Source: Mastigamoeba balamuthi
Lineage: Eukaryota > Evosea > Mastigamoebida > Mastigamoebidae
Assembly: GCA_902651635.1 (NCBI GenBank)
Contig: CACRSC010000030.1
Location: 244,060 to 308,059 of the forward strand
DNA: 64,000 nt
Direction: 5' to 3'
Shown here piece after piece: positions 10,494 to 21,616 of the stretch. The first letter of the stretch is position 1; each line of letters starts with the position of its first letter. The notes beneath the pieces were generated by a model. That model did not search any database, was not told the DNA's origin, and saw nothing but the letters and a program-made list of their open reading frames with translations. The position numbers were made by a program, and so were the translations under genes.

Positions 10494-13400
10494 TCAGTGG
10501 AGGATGAGCTTGGAGAGCTCCCTGGTGATGTGGAGGTTCTGCATGCGGTTGGGGTTCTTGGGCGAGAGCGTGCCGTAGTAGGCGTCGAGGAGGATGTTCT
10601 TGATCTCCGAGACGAGCGGGTAGCGCGGGTTGGTGCCCGTGCACTGGTCGTCGAACGAGGCCAGGGCGACGGCGTCGACCTTGGCGAGGAACTCGGGCTC
10701 GGGGACGCCGTACTCCTGGATCGAGAGCGGCAGGCCGACCTTGCTCTTGAGGCCGTCGATGGCGTCGATCAGCGACAGGACCTTGGCGTTCTCGTCGAGG
10801 CCGGTGCCGAGGTGCAGCATGTGCGCGATCTGGGCGTAGCGCTCCTTGGCCTGCGGGTACTGGTACTGCGGGAAGGGCACGAACTTGCTGGGGGCGTCGC
10901 TGCTGTTGTAGTAGACGACGTAGGGCAGCACGAGCGCGCAGGCGGTGCCCGCGGGGATGTGGAACGCGGCGGCCAGCTGGTGCGCGCAGGCGTGGGCGAG
11001 GCCGAGGAACGAGTTGGACATGGCGATGCCGGCGAGCGTCGCGGCGTAGTGGACGCCCTCGCGGGCCTCCTGGTCCTTGCCGCCGTTGACGTAGCTGCGC
11101 TCGAGGTACTTGAAGACCATGTCGGCGGCCTGCAGGCAGTAGCCGGCCGTGAACGGGGTCGAGAAGGTGCTCGTGAAGGCCTCGAGCGCCTGGGCGAGGA
11201 CCTCCAGGCCGCAGGTCGCGACGGTCGCGCGGGGGACCGTCAGGGTCAGCTCGGGGTCGGCGACGGCCACGTCGGGGACGGCGGCCGCGTCGGTGACGCA
11301 GCAGCCCTCGACGCCGGCGAAGGGCGAGACCTCGGCGCCGCTGCCCGAGGTCGTGGGGATGCAGACCAGGCGGGTCTTGGGGTTCTCGAGGCGCGGCAGC
11401 GAGCAGATGCGCTTGCGGACGTCCATGAAGCGGGCCGAGAGCTCGGCGGTGCGGGTCTCGTACTCGGGGAACTCGTAGAAGACGCGGACCAGCTTGGCGA
11501 CGTCGATGGCGGGGCTGCCGCCGATGGCGATGATCACGTCGGGCTTGAACAGCCTGGCGCGGGCGAGGCCGCGGCGGACCGTCTCCATGCTCGGGGCGTC
11601 CTCGATGTCGTAGAAGATCTCCGAGAGCACGCCGACCGACTCGAGCGAGTCGCTCACGCGCTTGGCGAGGCCCTGGCTGAAGAGGGGCTCCTGCGTGCAG
11701 ACGAGCGCGCGCTTCTTGCCGCGGAGCTCGCCGGTGAGGGCCGTGTGCGTGCAGCCGAACTTGAAGTACACGCGGGGGGGCAGCTGCATCCAGAGCATGT
11801 TCTCGCGGCGCTCGGCGACGGCCTTGAGGTTGAGCAGGTGCTTGGGGCCGATGTTCTCCGAGACCGAGTTGGAGCCCCAGCTGCCGCAGCCGAGGGTCAG
11901 GGCGGGCGCCATGACGAAGTTGTACACGTCGCCGATGCCGCCGTGCGCCGACGGGCAGTTGCAGATGATGCGGCTGCAGGGCATGCGCTCGCTCAGGTAG
12001 TGGATGCGGTCGCGGTTCTGGGGGTGAGTGAAGAGGCTGCTCGTGTGGCCGCGGCCGAACTGGACCGCCTGCAGCGCCAGGTCGACGCCGGCCTCGAACG
12101 AGGGGACCTTGAACATGCCCAGCGTGGGGCAGAGCTTCTCCAGCGACCAGGGCTCCTCGCGGCCGACCTTGCTGATCTCGGCCAGCAGGACCGGGGTGTC
12201 GGCGGGGATCTTGTCCTTGAGGCCCGCGATGTCGATGATGGTCGCAGCCTTCTGGCCGACGATCTTGGCGTTGGGGAGGCCGTTGACGAGGATGATCTTG
12301 TCGAGCTCGGCCTTCTCGGCGGGCGTCACAAAGTGGCAGCCGCGGGTCTGGAACTCGCGCTTGACCTCGTCGTAGACCTTCTCGTGGACGACGACCGTCT
12401 GCTCCGAGGCGCAGATCATGCCGTTGTCGAACGTCTTGGACATGATGATCGAGGCCACGGCCATCTTGATGTCGGCCGTCTCGTCGATCAGCGCCGGGCA
12501 GTTGCCCGCGCCCACGCCGATGGCGGGGTTGCCGCTCTTGTACGCGGCCTTGACCATGCCGGGCCCGCCAGTCGCGAGGATCAGGTTCACCAGGCGGTGG
12601 CTCATCAGCGCCGCGCTCAGGGCGATCGAGGGCTGGTCGATCCACGAGATGATGTTGGCGGGGGCCCCGGCCTTGACGGCGGCGTCGAGGCAGATCTGGG
12701 CGGCCGCGATCGTGCAGCGCTTGGCGCGGGGGTGCGGCGAGAAGACGATGGCGTTGCGGGTCTTGAGCGAGATCAGCGCCTTGAAGAAGACCGTCGACGT
12801 GGGGTTGGTCGTGGGGACGATGCCGGCGATGACGCCCAGAGGCTCGGCGTACTGGCTGAAGCCGTTGGCCGGGTCCGACTTGACCAGCCCGCAGGTCTTC
12901 TCGTACTTGTACTTGTTGTAGATGAACTCCGAGGCGAACTGGTTCTTGATCACCTGTGGTGCGCGGGCGCAGCAGAGAAGGGGGGGGAGGAGAGGGTCAG
13001 CGACAGAGAACGCAGGCGTCAGGAACCCTCCCGGAATGCAAGTTTTGCGGTTTTTTTCTGATCGGGTTGTGGCGTTGAACGTCACGCGACTTCGCAGGAA
13101 ATCAACCCCGAAAAAGAGAGAGAGGGCTCCTGGAGCAGTGCAGGCGCAGGGGGCAGAGACAGAGGGCAAGCGAGGGCGAGGGGGCGAGCGGGAGGCGGAC
13201 CTTGTCCTCCATCACACCCATGCCCGTGTCCTCAACGGCCATCTGGGCGAGGGGGATCCTCTGCATGCAGCTGCAGGGCAGGGGAGGAGGGAGTCAGTCA
13301 GGCTGAGTTCTGCAGGGACTGCATTGCCCGAGAGGGGGGGGCACGCACGCGGCCATGGCGACGGCCTCGAAGATCTTGTCGACCTGCTCCTGGGTGTAGG

Positions 13401-13594
13401 TCGCGTAGATCTTCTGGGCGGCGACGACCTTCTCGAGGATGGTGTCCATGTGGGCAGTGGCCTGGGCAGCCTCGTCGAGGACGGGCGCGGCCTGAGCGGG
13501 AGCGGCAGATGCCTGCATGCAACACAGCGGGTGCTGTCAGGGGAGCCCAGGAGAGGAGGAGAGAGGCTCGGAGGGAGGGGCAGGAGCGGACCAT
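10494..13594 (-). CDS. adhE: Bifunctional aldehyde-alcohol dehydrogenase; ADH half probably inactive
   Basis: About 899 residues, collinear with E. coli AdhE. Exons: 13518 (or 13512) to 13349, 13270-13201 and 12953-10494. The first codon is either ATG 13518 or an ATG at 13594 followed at once by an intron; both keep frame. The N-terminal CoA-acylating aldehyde dehydrogenase half is intact, with the catalytic Cys in FDNGMICASEQ. In the C-terminal iron-ADH half the expected Asp and His of GLDAVTH read GLEVLAQ (codons 11202-11204 and 11190-11192). The expected His of HIPHG reads HIPAG (codon 10950-10952). Only the His in LAHACAHQL of the four iron ligands remains. The nucleotide motif GGGSPMD is changed to GGSPAID. 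Acetyl-CoA reduction to acetaldehyde is likely; reduction to ethanol by this half is doubtful. The family is bacterial-derived and common in anaerobic protists. Confidence 0.95.
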
Positions 13595-16010
13595 GTTGAG
13601 AGAGAGGAGATGGGTTGATGGATGAATGGATGATTAAAAAGAAGAGAGATTGGGGGCGCCGCGGGCCCGCTTTAAAGGATCGGGCAACACAGAAAGTTCT
13701 CGACTCGGCCCCGCGGAGCGACCGTCGTGTCCCGGGACCCCGTGCAGTAAATTTTGAGAAAGCTGGCAGATTGCTGCGGTTGTTCCCAATTCAAACTGAG
13801 AAAATTCACTCAACTGACAGGGACCCTACATTCTCGCGCCACTCCCCCGCCCCTGCACCCCACAGGCGCCCCGTGCCAGTGTCCGGGCACCCGCCCCAGC
13901 CCCCCGGGGGGTCGCGGCAACGCGTGGCTGCACCGGTGGCTGCGTCACGGGGTCCGCAAAAGGGGCTGTGTCTTTTTAATGATGATAAAAATTCATTCCT
14001 GCAGTTTTTCCTCTTTTTATCTCTACCAGGCACCAGAAGCGTCCGCTCGGCCCGTTCCGGCGCTCCGGAGGAGGGACTCGCACCCGGCTGCCTCAGAGGT
14101 GCGTGCCCCGCGGCCGAGGGCGAGGGCTCAGTTCAGATTTCGGGTTAGGATTTTTGCGCTGACAGATTTTTCTGCACCACTTCTGGGGAACTGGCGTATT
14201 CCTTTCCTGGACGCTTCAGAGAACGCGGACGGACTGCCGGTCAAGGGAACCGCGGGGCCACACACACTCGCCATCATCACCCCCCGATCGGGCCGATCGG
14301 GCAATACCCGTACACGGCGCGGAAAACTGGAGCTCCGGGACATTTCCGGGATGTCGGTTGACAGTTATTTCCTCACCTGCACCCCACGTGTCTCGCCTGA
14401 GACGCGGTGACCCTCGCGTGCCGGGTAGTCGATCCAGCAGCCCCGGAGCCCCTGCACGCAGCACCGCGCGTGCAGTGTAGCCGCCCCAGAGCCGGCCGGG
14501 CAGCAGGCGACCCCAGAGGCATTGCCCAACCCCGCAATGCGGCCCCCCTCCCCCCTCTTACCCCAATATCGCAGTGCACTACGTGCCTCCCCCCTCATCG
14601 CCCAGTTCCACGGAGGGGCTTGTGAATCTCCAGTCGCGAGCCTGGGAGATACCCGCATCTTCCTCTGCAGGAGATCCCGTGCCTGTTGCTGCACACGTGG
14701 GGGCTGCAAGCAGTGCACCTCCTGAGCAGTCCAGAGGCAGAGCTCTGCCCTCAGCCCGGAGCCCCCCCCTCACCGGCCCAGCGCGATGCACGGCCTTGCG
14801 TGACGTGCAGTAGAGTGCCTTGAGGCAGCACGTGTGTGTACCACGGTGCTTGGGCGTGACGCTCACTTGCCACCAGTACTGACGGCCTCTGGCGGGTCTG
14901 CGTGCCCCCTCGCCCTCTCCGCACGAGACCCACACGCCTACGGGGATGAGACCCCCTTCCCTTCACACACTCTCCCTCGACGTGTGTCATGCTCGCGCCC
15001 TTGCCTGCCCAGGGTGCCCGGTCTCCTGCCTTGCAGAGCAGCCCAGGCGGTCTCAGCAGCTCTCGTCGCGCCTGCCCGCTTGCAGCTCCCAGCGGCCCAG
15101 CATCCCGACCCTCGCTGGCGCCCGCCTGCGACGCCCCACCGCAGGCAGCACAGTCCCGGGCGACGCCGTGCTCTCGAGGACGACAGAGGCAGATGCCCGG
15201 AGCCCTCGCAGGCTCAGCAGGGCGGCAGCGGGCCGTTGTGCCTCCCCGCCTGAGCCCCCGTGGCGGCCCCCTCACAGACGGGCCGGCGTGCTGCCCAGCC
15301 GAGTCAGCGCCGGACAAGGGGGGCGCGCCAGCAACCCGAGCGCCTTCCTCGTTGGCGCTGCCACCCGCTGCTGGTGCTCCCAGGGGGCCTGGCGGTGCCT
15401 TGCCCGTGCAGTGGACCCGCACCAGCCAGCGCAGCAGCTCCTTGCCCGAGTGCCTCCTCGCCATCCTCCACGGGCTCAGCTGCAGCCCGACGCAGCTCCC
15501 GTCCCCTCGCCCCCGCCCCCACCTAACGGCGAGCCACCGAGCGGCCGAGTGCCACCCAGCGGAGCCGCCGGTGGCGCGACAGCAGCAGCAGGCAGCCCTT
15601 GGCGCCAAAGCGGACAGCCTCTCTCATTTCAAATAATCGACCACCGTGCACGGGTGCAAGGGGCCCCCGCACAGCCAGCTCGCCTGACGCGGGCACCTCT
15701 GCCCGTGCCGAGCAGCGGCGCGGCGCCCGGTCAGCCGCAGGCGCTTTCAGAATTCAGACTTTGTGCCACTGCCAGAAAGCTGGAGAGAAAACTAAGTAGA
15801 GGGACTCTCACGCGCCTCCGCTGTCTCAACGACCCCCCTCCGCACACGCAGGCGCCTAGGCCTACCGAGGGCCGCCCGGCCAGCAAACGGGGGAGCGACA
15901 ATGGTTGGCGACAGCCTTGCGCCGTGTTGTCTTGCCTTCTCTCGGGCTGCTGGGGCGGCCTTCTGGTGTTCTCTCTGCCCCGCTGGCCGCCCCAGCGCTC
16001 AGCCAGCGAC
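13595..16010. other. 2.4 kb without a recognisable gene
   Basis: Starts with the AdhE promoter. From about 14.4 to 15.9 kb the plus strand is strikingly C-rich. The long frames on both strands translate to Pro/Arg/Ala-rich text with no domain, typical of GC-rich non-coding DNA. No tRNA, rRNA or transposon feature recognised. Confidence 0.5.
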
Positions 16011-18051
16011 TCAGCAGACGGGGTGGGCCTCGACGTAGTCGAGGAGGATGTTGAGCGTGCGGCGGATGGGCTCGGCGGCGCCCCAGAGCAGCTGGTCGCC
16101 GACGGTGAAGCACGAGAGCATGTTCTCGCCGACGCTGAGGTAGCGCAGCCTGCCGACGGCCACCGTCAGCGTCCCCGCGACCGCCGCGGGCGTCAGCTGC
16201 GCCAGCGTCTCGGGCTTGTGGTTGGGCACGACGCGGACCCACTCGTTGGCCGCGGCCAGCATCGCCTCGACCTCGGCGACGGGCACGTGGCGGCGCAGCT
16301 TCAGCGTGATGGCCTGCGAGTGGCACCGCATGGCCCCCACGCGCACGCAGACGCCGTCGACGGGGATCAGTGCGCAGCCCGCGGTGCCCAGGATCTTGTT
16401 GGTCTCGGCGCCGCCCTTCCACTCCTCGCGCGTCTGGCCGCCCTCGAGCTCCGTGTCGATCCACGGCAGCAGCGAGCACACCAGCGGCGCCCCGAAGCAC
16501 TGCGTCGGCATCTCCGCCGACTGCAGCGCCGTGCGCACGCTGCGGTCCAGCTCCAGCGCCGACTCGCCGCACGACTGCCCCACCGTGCCATGCGCCGGCG
16601 TCAGAGCAGCGCCGCAGTCAAACGCAGACGCGCCGAAGACGAGCGGGCTGGGCAAGCGAGAAAAAAACGAAGTACAAAACCGGGGCAGCAATAACCACAA
16701 GTCCACTTGTAGAGACACAAAGTGCGATGTGTGTAGTATCGCTCCATTGCATGAGCCAACTAACTGGCTACCAAAGACAGACCGAAAACACAGGTAGACA
16801 AATGCCCCCAGGGGCGCGAGTGCATTCGCTTGGGCCCCAACACAGCGAAGCCAATTGCCTGCCCCGCGTTGTGTGTTGTAATCAGCACCGACCAGGCGCC
16901 CCAACACAGAAACCACAAGGGTTTCAGATTACGGGTCTAACGCGATTGAATCCGGTGAAAACCCGAGGCGGAGGGCGGTAGGGCAGCGAGGGCAGCGCAC
17001 CTTGCCGGCGACGTACTTGATCTGCGCGACGAGCTCCTGCATGTTGGCGGCGCCGGCGCCGCTGGCGGCCTGGTAGGTGGAGGTGGTGACCCACTCGACG
17101 AGGCCGCTGTCGAAGAGGCCCGCGAGGCCCATGAGCATCAGCGAGACAGTGCAGTTGCCCCCCACGTAGTCGCGGACGCCCGCAGCCAGCGCCCTGTCGA
17201 TCGCCTGCCGGTTCACCGGGTCCAGCACAATCACCGCGTCCTCCTTCATCCGCAGCGCAGACGCCGCGTCCAGCCAGTACCCCTGCGTGTCGTGTTGCGT
17301 TGTGGCGTCAGAACACAACACACACAGAGCAACAAAACGGAACAAACACAACAGCGAGACGAAAACAAACACGAGAGAAGCCATTCGTGGCAGCGCTGTG
17401 CGCAATGGCCCCAACCACAAGGACACATGGGATCGGTCAGGCCCCCAGTGGTGGGAAGGGCCCCGGTTTAGGCTTATCGTGGAGTGGCACACTGGACATA
17501 TCGGGAAAAACGAGTACACTAACGCACAACAACCCAAAAGCAGCCTGCGCTTTTATTTATCCGATCTGCACAACCCCCTCCCCCCCCCCACGTCGCCATC
17601 AACAGCATCGCCGAGTAGCAGCGGGGAGGGCAGACCCGACGGAACCGAAGGCAGAACAAGAAAACCCGGGGGGAAGACGGACCTTCCCCAGAACACAACA
17701 AACGAGCGAAAAAAGAGAGCGCAACAACGCAACAACGCAACAACGACGAGGGAGGCAACAACGGGCCTTCCAGCCGGCAGCGCGGAGGCGCGGGTGCATG
17801 TCGTTGGTCCAGTCGCTGCCCTGGCACGAGACGAGGATGTCTGCGCGGGCGAGGGCCTCAGCGTCGCGGGCGTCGGCGAGGGGGGCCGCGGGGTCGGGGC
17901 CGCAGCGCTGCCCCACAAGCTCCGGCGACGTCGTGTAGAACGCGGCCTCCACGCGGCGCCCCCACAGGGCCGCGTCGCCCTCGGCACGCATGCGCTCCAT
18001 CAGCACAGAGCCCACGAGGCCCCGCCACCCCACAAACGCCACGCGGACCAT
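16011..18051 (-). CDS. asd: Aspartate-semialdehyde dehydrogenase, bacterial (E. coli) type
   Basis: Reduces aspartyl phosphate to aspartate semialdehyde for Lys, Thr and Met synthesis, which animals and most heterotrophic protists lack. Exon 1 18051-17767 has the NADP-binding start [15 protein letters not shown]. Exon 2 17282 to 16999/17001 has the catalytic Cys in [11 protein letters not shown]. Exon 3 to 16011 has [16 protein letters not shown], the catalytic-site His in MRCHSQA and [14 protein letters not shown]. The exon 1-2 join gives [11 protein letters not shown], matching E. coli GWQGYWIDAAS, but needs a GC donor (GCCCGT). The exon 2-3 join is less sure. A GC donor at 16998 with acceptor before 16647 gives 401 residues. 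A GT donor at 17000 with a later acceptor (before TCG, near 16580) gives a shorter linker. Confidence 0.93.
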
Positions 18052-18446
18052 TTCTCTCGGCGGCTTCGCTCTTTTCGCTCTTGCGGTGCGGAAAATATCC
18101 TACGCAGATATCTCTGACGTGCTCGATGAGATCGCCACGTGAAATACGTGAAATGTCCCCGCTGGGCCGTTTGCAGCCGACGCTGCGAGCCTCCTCCTGC
18201 GAGCAGGAGGTGGGCTGGCGCGCGACTCCGCGGCCCCGGCCTCGCCCCGCCCCGGCCGAGGGCGACGGACCATAGAAGGAGCGCCAGAAGGGGGCACGAG
18301 GCCCAAGAGGGGCAAAAGAGCGGGTTCCGAGCACAACGGCCCCCACGTGGCAGCAATCACCGATCTCTGTTGCCAGCACGGGCGGACACACGCACCGCCC
18401 GGCCAGAGGCCAGGGGGGCCAGGTGGGGGGGCAGGGAGAGCGGCTT
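18052..18446. other. asd upstream region
   Basis: Between the asd start and the stop of the S28 peptidase, both on the minus strand. It contains aaaatatcctacgcagatat near 18090, a motif type (ATATC) that recurs in many spacers and introns of the window. Confidence 0.4.
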
Positions 18447-21026
18447 TCACAGCTGCTCGTACTGCGAGCGGGCGGGGCAGCAGGCCGAGCGGGAGATGGC
18501 GACGAGGAGGGCGACGATGCCCACGACGACAGCGGCCCCGGAGACGGCGATGGCGATGACGGCCCCGAGGCTCGTCCTGCGGCCGCCCCTGAGCTCCTCC
18601 TTGATCTCCCTGGCCCAGCGCGTGATGATCTGGCGCTCCAGCTCGCGGGCGGCCACCACCTCGGGCGGGTCGTGCACGGGGTCCGACCCGTAGAAGTCCA
18701 GGTGGTGCGCCCCCTGCACCCCCACAGCCACAGCCACACAGCCACAGCGTCAGCCGGCCCCAGACGACACCCACGCGAGCCAAGCCACGGATCCACGCAC
18801 ACAGGCGCACTTCAAGGACAGTGCGCAACAAGGATCTGTCTGCGCCACACGGAACACACGAGGGAGAGCAGCCCCTGGGCCAGCCCCCCCGGCAAATAAG
18901 ACCACGCGGGCTGCATCTACGCTCTCCCGTGTGGCCTTGCACGCACGTGGCCCAAAGCCAACCGACTGGCCTCCATGGGCCACCATAGAAAGCAAGGCCC
19001 GCAGCAGCAGCCACGAGGAGGCCCACAGAAAGCTGCCAGAGGGGAGGGAGGGAGGAAGGGAGGGGAGGAGAGGGGCACCTTGTTGTAGACGATGGCGTGC
19101 TGGTCGAGGCTGGCGCTGACGTTGAGGACACCGCCGACCCACCAGGGGTCCAGGCGCCCGTTCGAGTGGATGATGCGCGTGCTGAGCTCGTAGTGGTACC
19201 TGTCGTGCAGGCGCGTGGGCGTGGGCTCGGCGCCCCACGTCCGCTGGCAGTACTCGCGCAGCGCCTCTGCGTCAAACGGCGCCGGCGGGAACATGTCCGT
19301 CACGTTGTTGGTGTCGGCGCCCGCGACGACCTCGGTGCAGCTCTGGTAGTCCCACGACATGGCGTTGGGGTCGCCGACGCCCCCGCCGCAGCCCGTGATG
19401 TCTGCGCACGTGTAGTACTCGTCGCTGACGTTGAAGCAGCGCAGCGCCCCCGTCGCGTTGTAGAGCGTCCCCACCGAGCGCCCCAGCCTCCGCGTCAGCG
19501 ACGTCGCGTTGCCCTCGAGCCCCTCGCCGTCGCCGTCGTCGTCGTCGCGGAGCATGGCAGCGCAGGCGGCGTCGATGGGGTACGGGGGCAGGCCGACCCA
19601 GACGTTGGGCCACGGGTAGTCGAGCATCGCCAGCTGCGCGTAGGCGTTCTCGGCCCAGAGCGCCACCGTCCGCAGGCCCCCCGCCAGCGCCTCGAGCGGC
19701 TCGCAGAGGCCCAGCTCGGCGGCGACCCACGCGCGGCCCTCGGGGGTCGCAGAGCGCCCGAGCATCTCGCTGAACGCCGCTCGCACGAGCCCCGAGCACC
19801 GCGCGTCGCTCCCGTCAAACACCCGCGTCGCCGCCTCAAAGTACGCCCCCGACGGCACCTCGCTCCCGGGGTAGTACCGCAGCGGAGCGCTGCCAGCGAC
19901 ACTGGGAGGGAGGAGATTTTTTAGATATTCGGGAATCTGGATTCGGGAATCGGGGGCAGATATTCGCACGCGGCGTGGATGTCGTGGGGGTAGGCCGCGC
20001 GCATGTAGGAGACGAGCTCGCCGGCGTAGGAGCCGCCCCAGGCGATGACGGGGGTGTAGTCGGGGAGGTTCCGGGCGGCCTTGACGTGGGCGATGACGGC
20101 GACGTTGTCGGCCATGGCCTGCTCCACCGTCAGCTTCTCGATGACGCCCCGCACGTACGACCCCACGGGCCCGTACGGCAGCGACTCCCCGTAGAACCTG
20201 CCGCACGGCGTTGGCCACTACTACCCACAGCCCACAGCCCACACCGACGAAAACGGACAGCGGAATTGGTGCAACACACAACACAGCACAGCACAGAACA
20301 ACGCAGCATACAAATAAGTTGAGCACACAACACAACACACCAAAGCAAACAACAGATTTTTCAAGCATACAACACAACACAGCAAATCAAATAACACAAT
20401 TAATGTTTGAATACACAGCGTAGTACAGCGCAACAAACAACAGAATTAGTTGAGCACACAAGAAACCGAGGAATTAGTTGAGCACACAACACAGCGCACA
20501 ATACAATACAATACAAAAAACAAGGAAAACACCAACACAGCAGCAAGGGGGGTGCGCGGCACCTGTGCTCGACGTAGAGGATCATGGCGTGCAGCTGCTT
20601 GGCGAGCTCAAACTGCAGGCCGTTGTGCCTGTAGCCCCCGTACACGTCGCTCTCGCCGCCGGCCGTGAAGAACAGCGGGCCCCCTGCCCTGTACTCCTCC
20701 GTGTACAGCAGGTACCTCTGCCTGAACGTCCTCTGCGAGCGCACGCGCACACCCCCCCCGCATTAATTTCCCGATTCAATTCGAATCGGACAACTCGGGA
20801 CACTCTCGTCGCCCGTCCTGCGATCGGCGCTCCCCCGGTGTCGGAGGGGGGTGTCGTGTTTTGGGGTGTGTGTGTGTACCGTGTCGCTGGCGTTGAGGTG
20901 GTCGAGGCGCTGCGTGAACCACTTCTCCTGCGGCGCGGGCACGTCGGGCGGCTGCGCGGCGGCGAGGAGGGCCGCGACGAGCAGGAGCGCGGCGGGCAGC
21001 GGGTAGCGGGTGGCGAGCGGGAGCAT
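18447..21026 (-). CDS. S28-family serine carboxypeptidase with C-terminal membrane anchor
   Basis: Related to lysosomal Pro-X carboxypeptidase and DPP2, which cleave peptides next to proline. Five exons (21026-20880, 20732-20563, 20197-19970, 19901-19079, 18713-18447), all with GT donors and in phase, about 544 residues. A signal peptide occupies residues 1-24 (PLPAALLLVAALLAAA). The family motif QRLDHLN follows. The nucleophile Ser is in GGSYAG (exon 3), the Asp in NGRLDPWWVGGVL (exon 4) and the His in GAHHLDFYG (exon 5). Exon 3-4 joining restores AAVAGSAPL, as in GALAASAP of the family. Several N-glycosylation sites are present. Unusually for the family, exon 5 adds a hydrophobic helix (AVIAIAVSGAAVVVGIVAL) and a short basic tail, so the enzyme is probably membrane-anchored. 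Confidence 0.92.
20220..20545. repeat. ACAAC-rich low-complexity tract in S28 intron 2
   Basis: The intron is built from short units of acaacac/acagcac type with three copies of gttgagcacacaa (near 20320, 20446 and 20478). The same ACAAC-type filler is seen in the IolG-like intron near 22860-22895 and in the EFR3 intron near 28460-28500. Confidence 0.7.
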
Positions 21027-21616
21027 GTGGCTGGCGGCTGGCGGTGGGCCCACACCTGCTGGGTGTGCTTTTCCGGTGCTGTCTTTGGCGGGTCCGCCTG
21101 TGCCGTTTAACTGACCGGCGCCGATTCGCCGGAGAAAAATATCTGCGGAATCCTGCGGTGTCACCGGTGACGCCGGGTCGCCCAGCGAGTTCGGTAACAA
21201 TTGGGAAAAACAGCTTTGTGCTGCTTCACAATTAATTCCCCATACTCTGGTGCCGTGTCGAGGAGGGGGATCTGACGGGGGCAGCGTCAACTCACCCAGG
21301 AAGCAAACTGGTTCCCTGGATTCTGGGAATTTACTCGACTCGGCTAGTAGATAGCAGGACAGATCTCCCACACTCCCGCCAGCCCAAATCTGCAAGCGCA
21401 GCCCTGCCTGGAAGGAGATCCCTGCCTCGTGCCCTGTGGCTTGGTGCCGATGAGCAACCGAGAGCTGGCGACCGGACGGGCCAGTCGGCTTCCGATCTGC
21501 AGAACAACGCGAACAGCACACGTGTCCCAGTGGGCCCCCCACCCAGTCAGAAGATCCGCGAATCTCTGAGCCCCGGGGCCACAAAAGCAAAGGTAAAGGC
21601 AAGCAAGGCAACGCAG
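21027..21616. promoter_or_regulatory. Divergent promoter region (S28 peptidase / IolG-like)
   Basis: About 590 bp separate the two start codons, which point away from each other, so both promoters must lie here. It contains agaaaaatatctgcgg near 21134. No TATA box is assigned. Confidence 0.45.

Noticed and set aside
10497-13061. An 854-codon open frame antisense to AdhE
   Set aside because: It is the reverse-complement shadow of a well-conserved gene in high-GC codon use; its Glu/Ala/Val/Asp-rich text has no domain.
14080-14140. A tRNA-like T-arm (gggtgcgagtccc on the minus strand)
   Set aside because: There is no A-box, no matching acceptor stem and one mismatch in the B-box; no tRNA can be folded.
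14751-15608. A 285-codon minus-strand frame and a 582-codon plus-strand frame in the gene-free region
   Set aside because: Both are low-complexity Arg/Pro/Ala text expected by chance in GC-rich DNA; the plus frame also runs antisense through asd.
20220-20545. CRISPR-like or satellite array in the AC-rich tract
   Set aside because: There is no constant repeat length or unique spacers; it is low-complexity intron sequence.
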